The position numbers and the translations under genes were made by a program. A DNA stretch of 64,000 bases from Modicisalibacter xianhensis (GTDB lineage Bacteria > Pseudomonadota > Gammaproteobacteria > Pseudomonadales > Halomonadaceae), in NCBI RefSeq assembly GCF_900113605.1, contig NZ_FOPY01000009.1, positions 1 through 64,000 of the forward strand, in the 5' to 3' direction. Under the pieces are notes generated by a model. It worked only from the letters and a program-made list of their open reading frames with translations, was not told the DNA's origin and did not search any database. This document shows positions 1 through 7,245 of this stretch, one piece after another. Position 1 is the first letter of the stretch, and each line of letters begins with the position of its first letter.

Positions 1-63
1 GGATGTGGAAGCGCAGCAATGCGTTGAGCTAACCCGTACTAATGGTCCGTGAGGCTTGACCAT
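1..63 (+). rRNA. 23S ribosomal RNA, 3' end (partial)
   Basis: The first 63 bases match the conserved 3' end of gammaproteobacterial 23S rRNA: the segment GCGTTGAGCTAACC, then ACTAATGGTCCGTGAGGCTT, which in E. coli immediately precedes the mature 3' end. The rest of the gene and the 16S lie upstream of the window. The exact last base is set by analogy with E. coli and may be off by one or two. Confidence 0.95.
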
Positions 64-200
64 ATAACACCCAAGGGGCCTGACGGCCCGGGTGGCGGTC
101 GCCACGACACACGGATACGCGAGTCGTATCGCAGTCAGCTTGATCACGTTGTTAGAGCACCAGGTATTTGGGTGCTGCCCCGGCAGCACGCCACAGTTAC

Positions 201-318
201 GCCTGACGACCATAGCGAGCGGGTCCCACCTGACCCCATGCCGAACTCAGCAGTGAAACCGCTCAGCGCCGATGGTAGTGTGGGGCCTCCCCATGCGAGA
301 GTAGGTCATCGTCAGGCA
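201..318 (+). rRNA. rrf: 5S ribosomal RNA
   Basis: This segment of about 118 bases begins GCCTGACGAC and ends GTCAGGC, the self-complementary ends that form helix I of 5S rRNA. Between them lie the invariant blocks CCCACCTGACCCCATGCCGA and GATGGTAGTGTGGGG. It sits 138 bases after the 23S end, in the usual place of the last gene of an rrn operon. Ends are placed by pairing and could shift by one or two bases. Confidence 0.95.
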
Positions 319-330
319 TCTCTTCGAAGA

Positions 331-356
331 CCCCAGCCAACCGGCTGGGGTTTTTT
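331..356 (+). terminator. Rho-independent terminator of the rRNA operon
   Basis: A perfect 8-bp stem (CCCCAGCC / GGCTGGGG) with a 4-base AACC loop is followed by six T residues. It lies 12 bases after the 5S gene and ends about 18 bases before the rlmM start, so it separates the rRNA operon from rlmM. Confidence 0.93.
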
Positions 357-374
357 CGTTTGGATGCGACAGTT

Positions 375-1451
375 ATGACCCGATCCGTAGCAAACGAGAT
401 ACTCTTTTATTGCAGGCCCGGTTTCGAGGCCGATCTAAGCGCCGAAGTGGCGGAGAAGGCCGCAGCGGTAAGCGAAGCCGGCTATCCGGTTACCCATCTG
501 GACAGTGGCTTTGTGCGCTTTGTGCGGGCAGAGCCGGGGCCGGCAAATGATCTTCACCGACAGTTACCGTTGCCTTCCTTGGTATTTGCCCGACAGTCCC
601 TGTTGGCTTTTGCCCCCCTTGAAGCCTTACCTCGCGACGATCGCTTGACACCGATTCTCGAACAGATCATTGATAGCGGTTGGAGTTTCGAGGCTCTCTG
701 GCAGGAAATGCCGGATACCAATGAGGGCAAGGCCTTGGCGGGGCTGGCCAAGGCACTGCAGAAGCCGTTGGAATCGCTGTTGCGAAAGCGGGGAGCACTG
801 CGCCGCAAGGCAGGCGGGCGGCGTCTTCATCTGTTCTGGAGTGCTGGAGACAAGGTCCAGGTGGCGATGAGCTTTCCCGGCAATCGCAGCGAGTCGCTTG
901 GCGGTATCCATCGCTTGCGTTTTCCGCGTGAGGCGCCGAGCCGTTCGACACTCAAGCTGGAAGAAGCCTGGCATGCCTTCGTGCCTCGCGAGGAATGGTC
1001 CGAAAGGCTGCATGAAGGGATGCAGGCGGTAGATCTTGGCGCTGCCCCTGGAGGCTGGACCTACCAACTGGTCAGACAGGGCATGTTCGTGTACGCCATC
1101 GATAATGGCTCCATGGACAAGGTGCTAATGGCCTCCGGGCAAGTAGAGCATCTGCATGAAGACGGTTTTGTCTGGGAGCCGCCTTATCGGCTTGATTGGC
1201 TGGTGTGTGATATCGTCGACAAACCTATGCGCGTCATCGATATGATAGAGCGTTGGCTGGTACGTCGCTGGTGTCACGAAGCAGTATTCAACCTGAAATT
1301 GCCTATGAAGCAGCGCTGGCATGAAGTCGAACGATGCCTGAGCAGGCTCGAGCAGGCGCTTGCAGAGGCTGGGGTACGCTCACAATTGCAGTGCAAGCAG
1401 CTCTATCATGACCGTGAAGAAGTGACGGTTCATATCAGACTGCTCAAGTAG
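375..1451 (+). CDS. rlmM: 23S rRNA 2'-O-ribose C2498 methyltransferase RlmM
   Basis: RlmM uses SAM to 2'-O-methylate C2498 (E. coli numbering) of 23S rRNA before the large subunit is assembled. The protein is about 358 residues, the family length. An N-terminal THUMP-type region opens with LFYCRPGFEADLSAE. A Rossmann methyltransferase fold follows, with the SAM loop VDLGAAPGGWTYQL. The expected catalytic K-D-K-E residues appear in STLKLEEA, LVCDIVDKP, FNLKLPMK and DREEVTVH. A TTG at 360 is in frame, but it falls within the rRNA terminator tail; the ATG at 375 is preferred. It lies directly behind the rRNA operon terminator, so it needs its own promoter, which would have to overlap the terminator. 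I am confident of the family; the start is less sure. Confidence 0.95.
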   Translation: MTRSVANEILFYCRPGFEADLSAEVAEKAAAVSEAGYPVTHLDSGFVRFVRAEPGPANDLHRQLPLPSLVFARQSLLAFAPLEALPRDDRLTPILEQIIDSGWSFEALWQEMPDTNEGKALAGLAKALQKPLESLLRKRGALRRKAGGRRLHLFWSAGDKVQVAMSFPGNRSESLGGIHRLRFPREAPSRSTLKLEEAWHAFVPREEWSERLHEGMQAVDLGAAPGGWTYQLVRQGMFVYAIDNGSMDKVLMASGQVEHLHEDGFVWEPPYRLDWLVCDIVDKPMRVIDMIERWLVRRWCHEAVFNLKLPMKQRWHEVERCLSRLEQALAEAGVRSQLQCKQLYHDREEVTVHIRLLK

Positions 1452-1462
1452 GCTCTGTTATA

Positions 1463-1747
1463 TCAGGGGTGCTCGTAGGCGGTGATGCGTTCATCCTCGG
1501 CCAGCAAGGGAAGCAAGGCCTGCATGACGATCTCGCGTTCGGAGCTACGCTCCCATTCCTTCCAGGAGGCGAGATCGCGCCATAGGGTGATCAACATTCG
1601 ATGCTCGGTATTGCCGTGCTCATGCAGGCTTTCGCCTGAAATGAACCCAGGCGCCGACATTGCATAGCGCATGGCTTCGCGTGCCGCTTGTTCATATTCC
1701 TGCTCGAGACCGGGCATGATGCGCCTTTCGATAATTATTTTTATCAT
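1463..1747 (-). CDS. Small antibiotic-biosynthesis-monooxygenase (ABM) domain protein
   Basis: The product is 94 residues, starting MIKIIIERR. It has the layout of a stand-alone ABM ferredoxin-like fold: a first strand (IKIIIERR), a helix rich in E/A (EYEQAAREAMRYAM), the PGFISGESLHEHG turn-strand and a later strand (MLITLWRDLASWKEW). The pattern PGF....L....... W.....W is typical of the family, which binds small aromatic or heme-like ligands in some members and has no known role in many. The longer in-frame start at 1840 is rejected because it would run through the tusA start. It is convergent with rlmM (11-bp gap) and divergent from tusA (29-bp gap), so its promoter probably overlaps the tusA 5' end. 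The substrate is unknown. Confidence 0.78.
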   Translation of the reverse strand: MIKIIIERRIMPGLEQEYEQAAREAMRYAMSAPGFISGESLHEHGNTEHRMLITLWRDLASWKEWERSSEREIVMQALLPLLAEDERITAYEHP

Positions 1748-1776
1748 GGCGAGAACTCCATCTGACGAGATAAGCA

Positions 1777-2016
1777 ATGGCAAACACTCAAGAATTCGAT
1801 GCTGAGTTGGATACCTCCGGCTTGTACTGTCCCGAGCCAATCATGCTTATGCATAACAAAGTGAAGGATATGCATTCGGGCCATGTGCTGAAGGTGATCG
1901 CCACTGATCCGGCAACGACGCGCGACATTCCCAAGTTCTGTAATTTCCTTGGGCATGAATTGCTTGTTCAGAAGGAAAGTGGCGATACCTATCTTTATTT
2001 TATCCGTTTGGGTTGA
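1777..2016 (+). CDS. tusA: Sulfur carrier protein TusA
   Basis: The 79-residue protein is a TusA-family sulfur carrier. In the family the cysteine of the CPxP motif accepts a persulfide from IscS and passes it on, classically to TusBCD/E for 2-thiouridine in tRNA. Here the motif is CPEP at residues 18-21, preceded by the typical LDTSGLY. The [18 protein letters not shown] strand-turn and the C-terminal YLYFIRLG strand complete the fold. Length is normal. A purine-rich stretch (GAGATAAG) precedes the ATG. It is a single gene, divergent from the ABM gene; no tusBCD is visible in the window. Confidence 0.95.
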   Translation: MANTQEFDAELDTSGLYCPEPIMLMHNKVKDMHSGHVLKVIATDPATTRDIPKFCNFLGHELLVQKESGDTYLYFIRLG

Positions 2017-2070
2017 TGCTGCCTCCCAAGAGGCCTTCTACTGACTGTGCAAGACTCGAAATAGCTTTCT

Positions 2071-2091
2071 GGCTGAGCCATGCGCTCAGCC
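2071..2091. terminator. Hairpin between convergent genes
   Basis: A perfect 8-bp stem, GGCTGAGC / GCTCAGCC, with loop CATGC lies between the tusA stop and the stop of the minus-strand gene, overlapping the last codons of the latter. Neither side has a clear T tract, so it is a weak or bidirectional terminator candidate. Confidence 0.45.
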
Positions 2092-2784
2092 GTTATCGCT
2101 AGTGACCATGCAGGCCAAGGCTTCCAGGGTGACAGGGTCTTCCTGCTTGATGCGGTTGGCGATGGCACGCTGAAAGAAATATACCACCTGGTGTCGGCTA
2201 TGGCCGGGGTAGAGACAGTCATCCCCGGCTAGTATCGGTGTGGTTTCCACGAGCGTCTCGTCGACGAGAAGTGCCTCTACATCGCCATTGCTGTACAGTC
2301 GCCAGCCGAACACCAGCTTGAGCTGCCACGGAGAGCCATCGTTATCCATGCACAGGGCGTGCGTACCCAGTGTTTCTGGGAGTTGCTGCAGCAGTGTTGG
2401 CTCGCTGGTTTCCTCGTAGTCGAAATAGGCAGCCGCATGCTCGAGCTCGAACACCTTGTGCTCGGGGGCGCTATAGAAAATATCATCGGTCTCGGGATCG
2501 CGGTAGCCGACGAAGTGGCCATGCTCCGGATCGTCAAGGTCATGGCAGGCAGTCAGCGCTTCCATCCAGGGTACTAGGCCAACGACTTCCCCGTCTTCGC
2601 GCAATCCCCAGGCTAGCAGGGGCATGCCGTAAAGCGTATCGGGATCGGAAGCCAAGTGATAAAGCATCTCGAGGCCATCCAGTTCAGGGGCCAGCCTGAC
2701 GAGACGGCGCTTGGCCCTCAGCCGGTGGCGCATGGTGTCCAGGTCAATGACCTGGGCAGGGCGGGGGGACATTGGGATTCCCAT
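2086..2784 (-). CDS. Conserved hypothetical protein, about 232 residues
   Basis: I do not recognise a named domain. The product begins MGIPMSPRPAQVIDL and is rich in acidic residues with no signal peptide or membrane segment, so it is probably cytosolic. Conspicuous stretches are HLASDPDTLYGMPLLAWGL, GLVPWMEALTACHDLDDPEHG and PGHSRHQVVYFFQRAIANRI near the end. The start is chosen from the strong Shine-Dalgarno GAGGAGG 6 bases before the ATG at 2784; the in-frame start at 2805 lies upstream of that site and is rejected. Codon use resembles its neighbours. It is a monocistronic minus-strand gene. It may be a lineage-restricted core protein of Halomonadaceae, but that is only a guess. Confidence 0.8.
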   Translation of the reverse strand: MGIPMSPRPAQVIDLDTMRHRLRAKRRLVRLAPELDGLEMLYHLASDPDTLYGMPLLAWGLREDGEVVGLVPWMEALTACHDLDDPEHGHFVGYRDPETDDIFYSAPEHKVFELEHAAAYFDYEETSEPTLLQQLPETLGTHALCMDNDGSPWQLKLVFGWRLYSNGDVEALLVDETLVETTPILAGDDCLYPGHSRHQVVYFFQRAIANRIKQEDPVTLEALACMVTSDNG

Positions 2785-2855
2785 GGTTACCCTCCTCATC
2801 GGCAATAGTTCGGCTTGGGCCTCGCCTCACTATTAGCACAGCTCGGCGCGAAAAG

Positions 2856-4001
2856 TTAAGCCCCGGGCGGATCTTTCTCGCCGGGCATCATGCCGCAACT
2901 GCGCCAGATCTGTTGCCACAACGTTACATGCCGTTGAGTCGACGCATGAAATTGCTGCCATGGGGAGGCAGGCGACTCTAGGGAAAGCCAGGCATCGCGA
3001 TAGGCATTTACGCTTGGCTGTGAGACGTTGTAAGCGCTTAGCAGCGAGTCGATCGCTTCAAGCCAAGCACGAGACTGCCGGTCCAACTCGGCAAGGTAGG
3101 CCTGAACGTCACCGATGAAGTAAGTGAGGAAGACGTTATACAGATTTTCGGCGCGTGGGTTGGGGTGTCCTTTGTAGCAGACAGGCCGGTCGGCAAGGCG
3201 GGCTTCCAGCGTCTGGCTCAGCTCGTCGAGGCGCTGCGTTGCCAATAGCAAGCTACGCAAAAGCCGGGCGGTCAATGGTTGCTGTTGAAGGGTCTGGAGG
3301 TGGGCTTCCAAGTCGCTGGAGGTAGGTTGCCAGGCTGGGTTGTACTGGTTGAGTACCATATGGCGCAGGTAGGAAAGCGCCGCCAGGTCATCCCCAAGCG
3401 AGGCTTTTTCGCTTGGAGACAAAGGCCTGCTGGCCCGGGAAAAGCTACCTACCCACTCACTGGAGCCAAACAAGGCGTTCCAGCTTACCCTTGGCAACTG
3501 TTCGGTCTTGCCCTGTAGAAGCCGCTGCAGCCTGTCACGATCCTCGCTATCCAGACTCTCCGCGGCAGGGCCGTTCCAGCATCGCTGTAAGCGGCGCCAT
3601 AGTTCCAGTTCATAAAGCCAATGTTGGCTGGCGGCAGCGACCTTGCCGAGTTGACTGTTACGCTCGGCTACTAGTGAAATGATCCGGCATTCGCGCAATG
3701 CATAGACATCGAGCATCCCCAGGCGCGTCTCGGCAATGGCGAATATTCTCTCTTCACGTTCAGGGAACGGGGGAATGTTCGGTGGGGGCTGAGGTGTCGG
3801 TGCATCGATATCCAGTACATTGCTGACACGTTGCTGGTAATCGATGAACATGGCGTCGGCGCCTTCGTGGCTATCACAAGCCGACAGAAGCAAAGGCAGA
3901 CTCATTGCAATCAGCCACCGCCAGAGAGCACACCGAATCAGCTTGATGGTATTCGCCTTACCCCCCGAGCGAATGTCTTGCTGATATGCCATAAACGCCA
4001 T
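2856..4001 (-). CDS. DUF3080 family putative lipoprotein
   Basis: The product is about 380 residues with a lipobox-like LLLSAC ahead of DSHEGADAMFIDYQQRVSNVLD, the pattern I associate with DUF3080 proteins, which are envelope lipoproteins of unknown function. The rest is mostly helical with many Leu/Arg-rich segments (ARLLRSLLLATQRLDELSQTLEARL). The start is uncertain: the ATG at 4001 or 3992 gives a long charged N-terminus before the hydrophobic segment, while the ATG at 3905 leaves a signal too short to work. With the 4001 start the gene overlaps the 3' end of the MATE gene by 64 bp, suggesting one transcript and translational coupling. Role unknown. Confidence 0.75.
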   Translation of the reverse strand: MAFMAYQQDIRSGGKANTIKLIRCALWRWLIAMSLPLLLSACDSHEGADAMFIDYQQRVSNVLDIDAPTPQPPPNIPPFPEREERIFAIAETRLGMLDVYALRECRIISLVAERNSQLGKVAAASQHWLYELELWRRLQRCWNGPAAESLDSEDRDRLQRLLQGKTEQLPRVSWNALFGSSEWVGSFSRASRPLSPSEKASLGDDLAALSYLRHMVLNQYNPAWQPTSSDLEAHLQTLQQQPLTARLLRSLLLATQRLDELSQTLEARLADRPVCYKGHPNPRAENLYNVFLTYFIGDVQAYLAELDRQSRAWLEAIDSLLSAYNVSQPSVNAYRDAWLSLESPASPWQQFHASTQRHVTLWQQIWRSCGMMPGEKDPPGA

Positions 4002-5386
4002 CCTAGCAGAAGAGCCGCGACGGTTAGTCCGGCAATCAGGCCTATCCAGTACCCATGCACACCGAGAGGCGCCAAGAGCCCGGGGACACCTTCGTGACCC
4101 AGCAAATGGCCGCCTCCTAGGCCAACGAGCCAGTAGGAGATCAGCGTAATCGCCATGATGATGCGAGTATCCTTGTAACCGCGCAATGCGCCGGCCATGT
4201 TGACCTGCAAGGCATCCGAGACTTGATACAACATCGCCAGGTAGATCAGTGACATGGCCATTGCCTGGACTTCCGGGTTATGCGTGTAGAGAGAAACAAT
4301 CGGGCCCGCGGCAAGCCACAGGAAGAGGTCATTGAGAAGAGCGATCAGCAGACATACGACAAGGCCATTCCATGCAACGAAGCCGGCGCGCATGGATTGG
4401 CCGCCTCCCAATGTGTTACTGACACGCACGGTAAGGGCCATGGCGAGAGATAGAGGCAGCATGAACAGGATCGAGGTGATATTCAAGGCGACTTGATGCG
4501 CGGCTACGGTAATCTCGCCGAGACTGGCAATGAAAAGGGCAATCAACGTAAAGAGAGTCACCTCGACGAAGATGGCCACACCAATTGGTAGCCCGACATG
4601 CAGCAACTCAGTGAGCATGTCGCGCCGAGGCCAGCTGATGGCATGCCATAGTGCCACGGGTGCGTAAGCGCGGCTGACGCGAGAGTAAAATACCATGCTT
4701 ATGCACATTGCCCACATCGACAAGGCCGTGGCAATACCGCAGCCCACGGCGCCCATGGCAGGAATTGACTGCAAGAAATCAGGTACGCCAGGCCCCAGCA
4801 AATCGACGAGACCCGGGCCTCCATAGATGAGCAGGTAGTTACTTGGGATGTTGATGCCAAGACCGACCAGGCTGATCCAGAGCGAGGGGCGTGTGTGGTT
4901 CATGCCATCGGAAAAGGCGCGTAGGGCCTGATAAAAGGCAACGCCGGGCATGCCAAACGCAACAGCGGCCAGGTAGCCTGTGGCCAGTTCGGCCACGGAT
5001 GGTGGTACGTCCATCAGCTCGAAAATCGGCATGACGGCAAACCACAACAGGCTGGCCGTCATCATGCCGAGGGCCAGGCCTAGCCAGAGCGCCTGGTGCA
5101 GGTAGGGACGAATATCTTGGGTACGTTTGGCACCCAGCAACTGGCCAACGATGGGTGTCAGCCCCATCAAGGTGCCGGTCATGAATAACATTAGCGGCAT
5201 CCACAGGCTCGAGCCGACCGACACAGCAGCAAGGTCGGTCGCACTGGCTCGTCCTGCCATGATCACGTCCGTGGCCCCCATGCCGGATTGGGCAAGTTGT
5301 GCACCGCAAATGGGTAGCGTGAGTGCCATGAGCGAAGCCGTTTCATCGCGGCTTCGCATGACCAGCGAACGGACAGAGGCAACCAC
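3938..5386 (-). CDS. MATE family multidrug/cation antiporter (NorM-like)
   Basis: This is an inner-membrane exporter of the MATE family, normally driving out cationic drugs with Na+ or H+. The 482-residue product has twelve hydrophobic segments in two pseudo-repeats. It shows the family N-terminal block LPICGAQLAQSGMGATDVIMAGR and the matching second-half helix (EVTLFTLIALFIASLGEITVAAHQVALN). I choose the GTG at 5386 because AAGGAGA sits 7 bases upstream; an in-frame ATG at 5359 would also work, and the ATG at 5425 has no clear ribosome site. It is followed by an overlapping DUF3080 lipoprotein gene and is divergent from epmC. Substrate not predictable. Confidence 0.92.
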   Translation of the reverse strand: MVASVRSLVMRSRDETASLMALTLPICGAQLAQSGMGATDVIMAGRASATDLAAVSVGSSLWMPLMLFMTGTLMGLTPIVGQLLGAKRTQDIRPYLHQALWLGLALGMMTASLLWFAVMPIFELMDVPPSVAELATGYLAAVAFGMPGVAFYQALRAFSDGMNHTRPSLWISLVGLGINIPSNYLLIYGGPGLVDLLGPGVPDFLQSIPAMGAVGCGIATALSMWAMCISMVFYSRVSRAYAPVALWHAISWPRRDMLTELLHVGLPIGVAIFVEVTLFTLIALFIASLGEITVAAHQVALNITSILFMLPLSLAMALTVRVSNTLGGGQSMRAGFVAWNGLVVCLLIALLNDLFLWLAAGPIVSLYTHNPEVQAMAMSLIYLAMLYQVSDALQVNMAGALRGYKDTRIIMAITLISYWLVGLGGGHLLGHEGVPGLLAPLGVHGYWIGLIAGLTVAALLLGWRLWHISKTFARGVRRIPSS

Positions 5387-5467
5387 GTCAATTCTCCTTG
5401 TGTGGTCGAGCGAGCAGAAGCGCAATTCTATCAGTTGGATACCGTTCCCGCTGGCCAGGCTGCCCCG

Positions 5468-5473
5468 TATAAT
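5468..5473 (+). promoter_or_regulatory. Perfect -10 box immediately before epmC
   Basis: TATAAT lies 7 bases before the epmC ATG. With usual spacing transcription would begin at or next to the A of the start codon, giving a leaderless or nearly leaderless mRNA. No convincing Shine-Dalgarno is present, which fits. The -35 region (about 5445-5450, TTCCCG) is weak. Confidence 0.5.
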
Positions 5474-5480
5474 TCAGTGC

Positions 5481-6053
5481 ATGACGACTTATCTTGTTGA
5501 TGATGTCATCGCTCTGTTCGATGGCCTGTTTGCCGACCGCTTCAATACCCGACTTGTGCTGGGGGGAGACGAGCCCCTCTATCTACCGGCGAGTGAGGCA
5601 TGTCCCTTTCACCGAATCATCTTCGCGCGCGGCTATTTTGCCAGCGCACTGCATGAGGTCAGCCACTGGTGTATTGCCGGGGCTCGCCGTCGAGGTCTCG
5701 AGGATTACGGCTACTGGTACCTGCCTGATGGGCGCAATGCCGAGCAGCAAGTGGCCTTTGAGGCGGCAGAAATTGCGCCACAGGCGCTGGAAATGCTGTT
5801 TTCTCAGGCCTGTGGCCGGGTCTTTCATGTCAGTGTGGACAATCTGGGCGATGTCGAGATCGATAGAATGGCCTTCCAACATCGAGTCGAAGCACAGGCG
5901 CAATGCTATGAAAGCGAGGGCTTGCCTCGGCGTGCCGCTGCGTTTCGTGCCGCGCTGGCTGCCTATTATCGCAAGGGGGGCGGCTTGTCCGAGGCCATCG
6001 ATATTGGGAGGGCAGCATTGATCGAGCGCAAGACATGTCGACTTTGTGATTAG
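5481..6053 (+). CDS. epmC: Elongation factor P hydroxylase EpmC (YfcM)
   Basis: EpmC hydroxylates the beta-lysylated lysine of elongation factor P, the last step after EpmB and EpmA. The 190-residue product aligns along its whole length with E. coli EpmC as I remember it: FADRFNTRLVLGGDEPLYLPA, the metal-site segment ALHEVSHWCIAG, and DYGYWYLPDGRNAEQQVAFE. The two His of HEVSH and a downstream Glu are the likely Fe ligands. The ATG at 5481 is chosen because it matches the family start; longer in-frame starts run antisense into the MATE gene. The gene implies that EF-P modification by EpmA/EpmB occurs in this organism, although those genes are not in the window. Confidence 0.95.
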   Translation: MTTYLVDDVIALFDGLFADRFNTRLVLGGDEPLYLPASEACPFHRIIFARGYFASALHEVSHWCIAGARRRGLEDYGYWYLPDGRNAEQQVAFEAAEIAPQALEMLFSQACGRVFHVSVDNLGDVEIDRMAFQHRVEAQAQCYESEGLPRRAAAFRAALAAYYRKGGGLSEAIDIGRAALIERKTCRLCD

Positions 6054-6090
6054 TCATTTGCTCAGATGGTTGTCGTGGAGTGATGGTAAG

Positions 6091-6109
6091 AAATAGAATG
6101 ATTCTCAAA
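6091..6109. promoter_or_regulatory. Fur-box-like operator
   Basis: AAATAGAATGATTCTCAAA is centred on the perfect palindrome AGAATGATTCT and resembles the 19-bp Fur consensus (inner arms GAAT-G-ATTC). It lies 32 bases upstream of the start of a Fe3+-binding protein gene, where Fur repression by Fe2+ would be expected. Confidence 0.6.
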
Positions 6110-6140
6110 ATTGGCCTCCACACAACGATCAGGATTTGCT

Positions 6141-7163
6141 ATGCCGCTTTTCAAGAAGGTTCTGGTAACAGCAGTCGCAGCCTCTGCTGGATTGGGCTCG
6201 TCGCTTTCCCTTGCCCAGGAAGAAGTCAATATCTACTCCTACCGTCAGCCTTTCCTGATTGAGCCTTTCTTGAAAGAGTTCACGGAGGAAACCGGTATCG
6301 AGACCAATATCATCTTTGGTGACCAGGGCCTGACCGAGCGTCTCAAGCGGGAAGGGCGCAACTCGCCGGCGGACGTCATCCTGACCGTCGACATAGGCAG
6401 GCTGCAGGAACTAGTCGATGCGGGAGTGACCCAGCCGATCGAGGACGAGACGATCTCGGCTAATATTCCTGAGCAATACTTCGGCGAAAATAACCAGTGG
6501 GTAGGGCTGACCAGCCGTGCCCGTGTCTTTTTCACCAGTGTCGAGCGCATGGAGCCGGGCGAGATCAAGACCTATGAGGATCTTGCCGACCCGCGTTTCG
6601 AAGGCCGTATCTGCACGCGTCCCGGCGATGATGCCTACAACGTCGCAATGATCGCCTCAATGATCGCCGAGCATGGTGAAGAGTACACCAAAGAATGGCT
6701 CGAAGGCTTCAAGAGCAATCTTGCGCGCAAGCCACAGGGCAACGACAGAGCCCAGGTCAAGGCGATTCGTGACGGCGTCTGCGATGTCGCTATCGGCAAC
6801 ACTTATTATTACGGCAAGATGATGGAAGATGAGGAGCAGCGGTCCTGGGCAGAGTCGGCGCGTATCGAATTCCCCAACCAGGAAGATCGTGGCACTCACG
6901 TCAACATCTCCGGCATGGCGCTGGCCAAGCACGCGCCGAACGAGGATAACGCCTACAAGCTGATGCGCTTCCTCACGGAAGAAACGGCGCAGTCCATGTA
7001 TGCCAACGTCAATTACGAATATCCGCTGAATCCCGAAGTGGCGCCATCAGACGCAGTCGCTGCCTGGGGAGAGTTCAAGGCTGATGACGTACCGCTGTCC
7101 GAGGTTGCCGAGTTGCGCCGCCGGGCCACGGAACTGGTCAATGAAGTCGGTTTCAACAACTGA
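6141..7163 (+). CDS. Fe3+ ABC transporter periplasmic binding protein (FbpA/FutA-like)
   Basis: The 340-residue product has a signal peptide (MPLFKKVLVTAVAASAGLGSS, cleavage near SLAQ-EEV). A type II periplasmic binding protein follows, starting VNIYSYRQPFLIEPFLKEF, as in ferric-ion binders of the FbpA/FutA/IdiA group. The run TYYYG at about residue 230 provides the paired tyrosines that bind Fe3+ in this family. The ATG at 6141 has AGGA 7 bases upstream and gives a normal signal peptide; the in-frame start at 6111 adds residues before the signal and is rejected. It is preceded by a Fur-like box and followed by a hairpin and then the permease gene. No ATPase gene follows. Confidence 0.93.
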   Translation: MPLFKKVLVTAVAASAGLGSSLSLAQEEVNIYSYRQPFLIEPFLKEFTEETGIETNIIFGDQGLTERLKREGRNSPADVILTVDIGRLQELVDAGVTQPIEDETISANIPEQYFGENNQWVGLTSRARVFFTSVERMEPGEIKTYEDLADPRFEGRICTRPGDDAYNVAMIASMIAEHGEEYTKEWLEGFKSNLARKPQGNDRAQVKAIRDGVCDVAIGNTYYYGKMMEDEEQRSWAESARIEFPNQEDRGTHVNISGMALAKHAPNEDNAYKLMRFLTEETAQSMYANVNYEYPLNPEVAPSDAVAAWGEFKADDVPLSEVAELRRRATELVNEVGFNN

Positions 7164-7189
7164 TTTCCCGGCCAGTATCGGTCAGGGTC

Positions 7190-7215
7190 AGGCTGCCGTC
7201 GTTAGACGGCAGCCT
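7190..7215 (+). terminator. Hairpin between binding-protein and permease genes
   Basis: An 11-bp perfect stem (AGGCTGCCGTC / GACGGCAGCCT) with a GTTA loop is followed by GCTTTCGTTCTT. The position between binding-protein and permease genes is common. There it trims or partly terminates the transcript so that the binding protein is made in excess. Confidence 0.65.
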
Positions 7216-7245
7216 GCTTTCGTTCTTGCCTCGGGATAAGCGGAT

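Noticed and set aside
49-378. Open frame of 109 codons across the rRNA spacer and 5S gene
   Set aside because: It runs through the 23S end, the 5S rRNA and the terminator; the DNA is explained by RNA genes.
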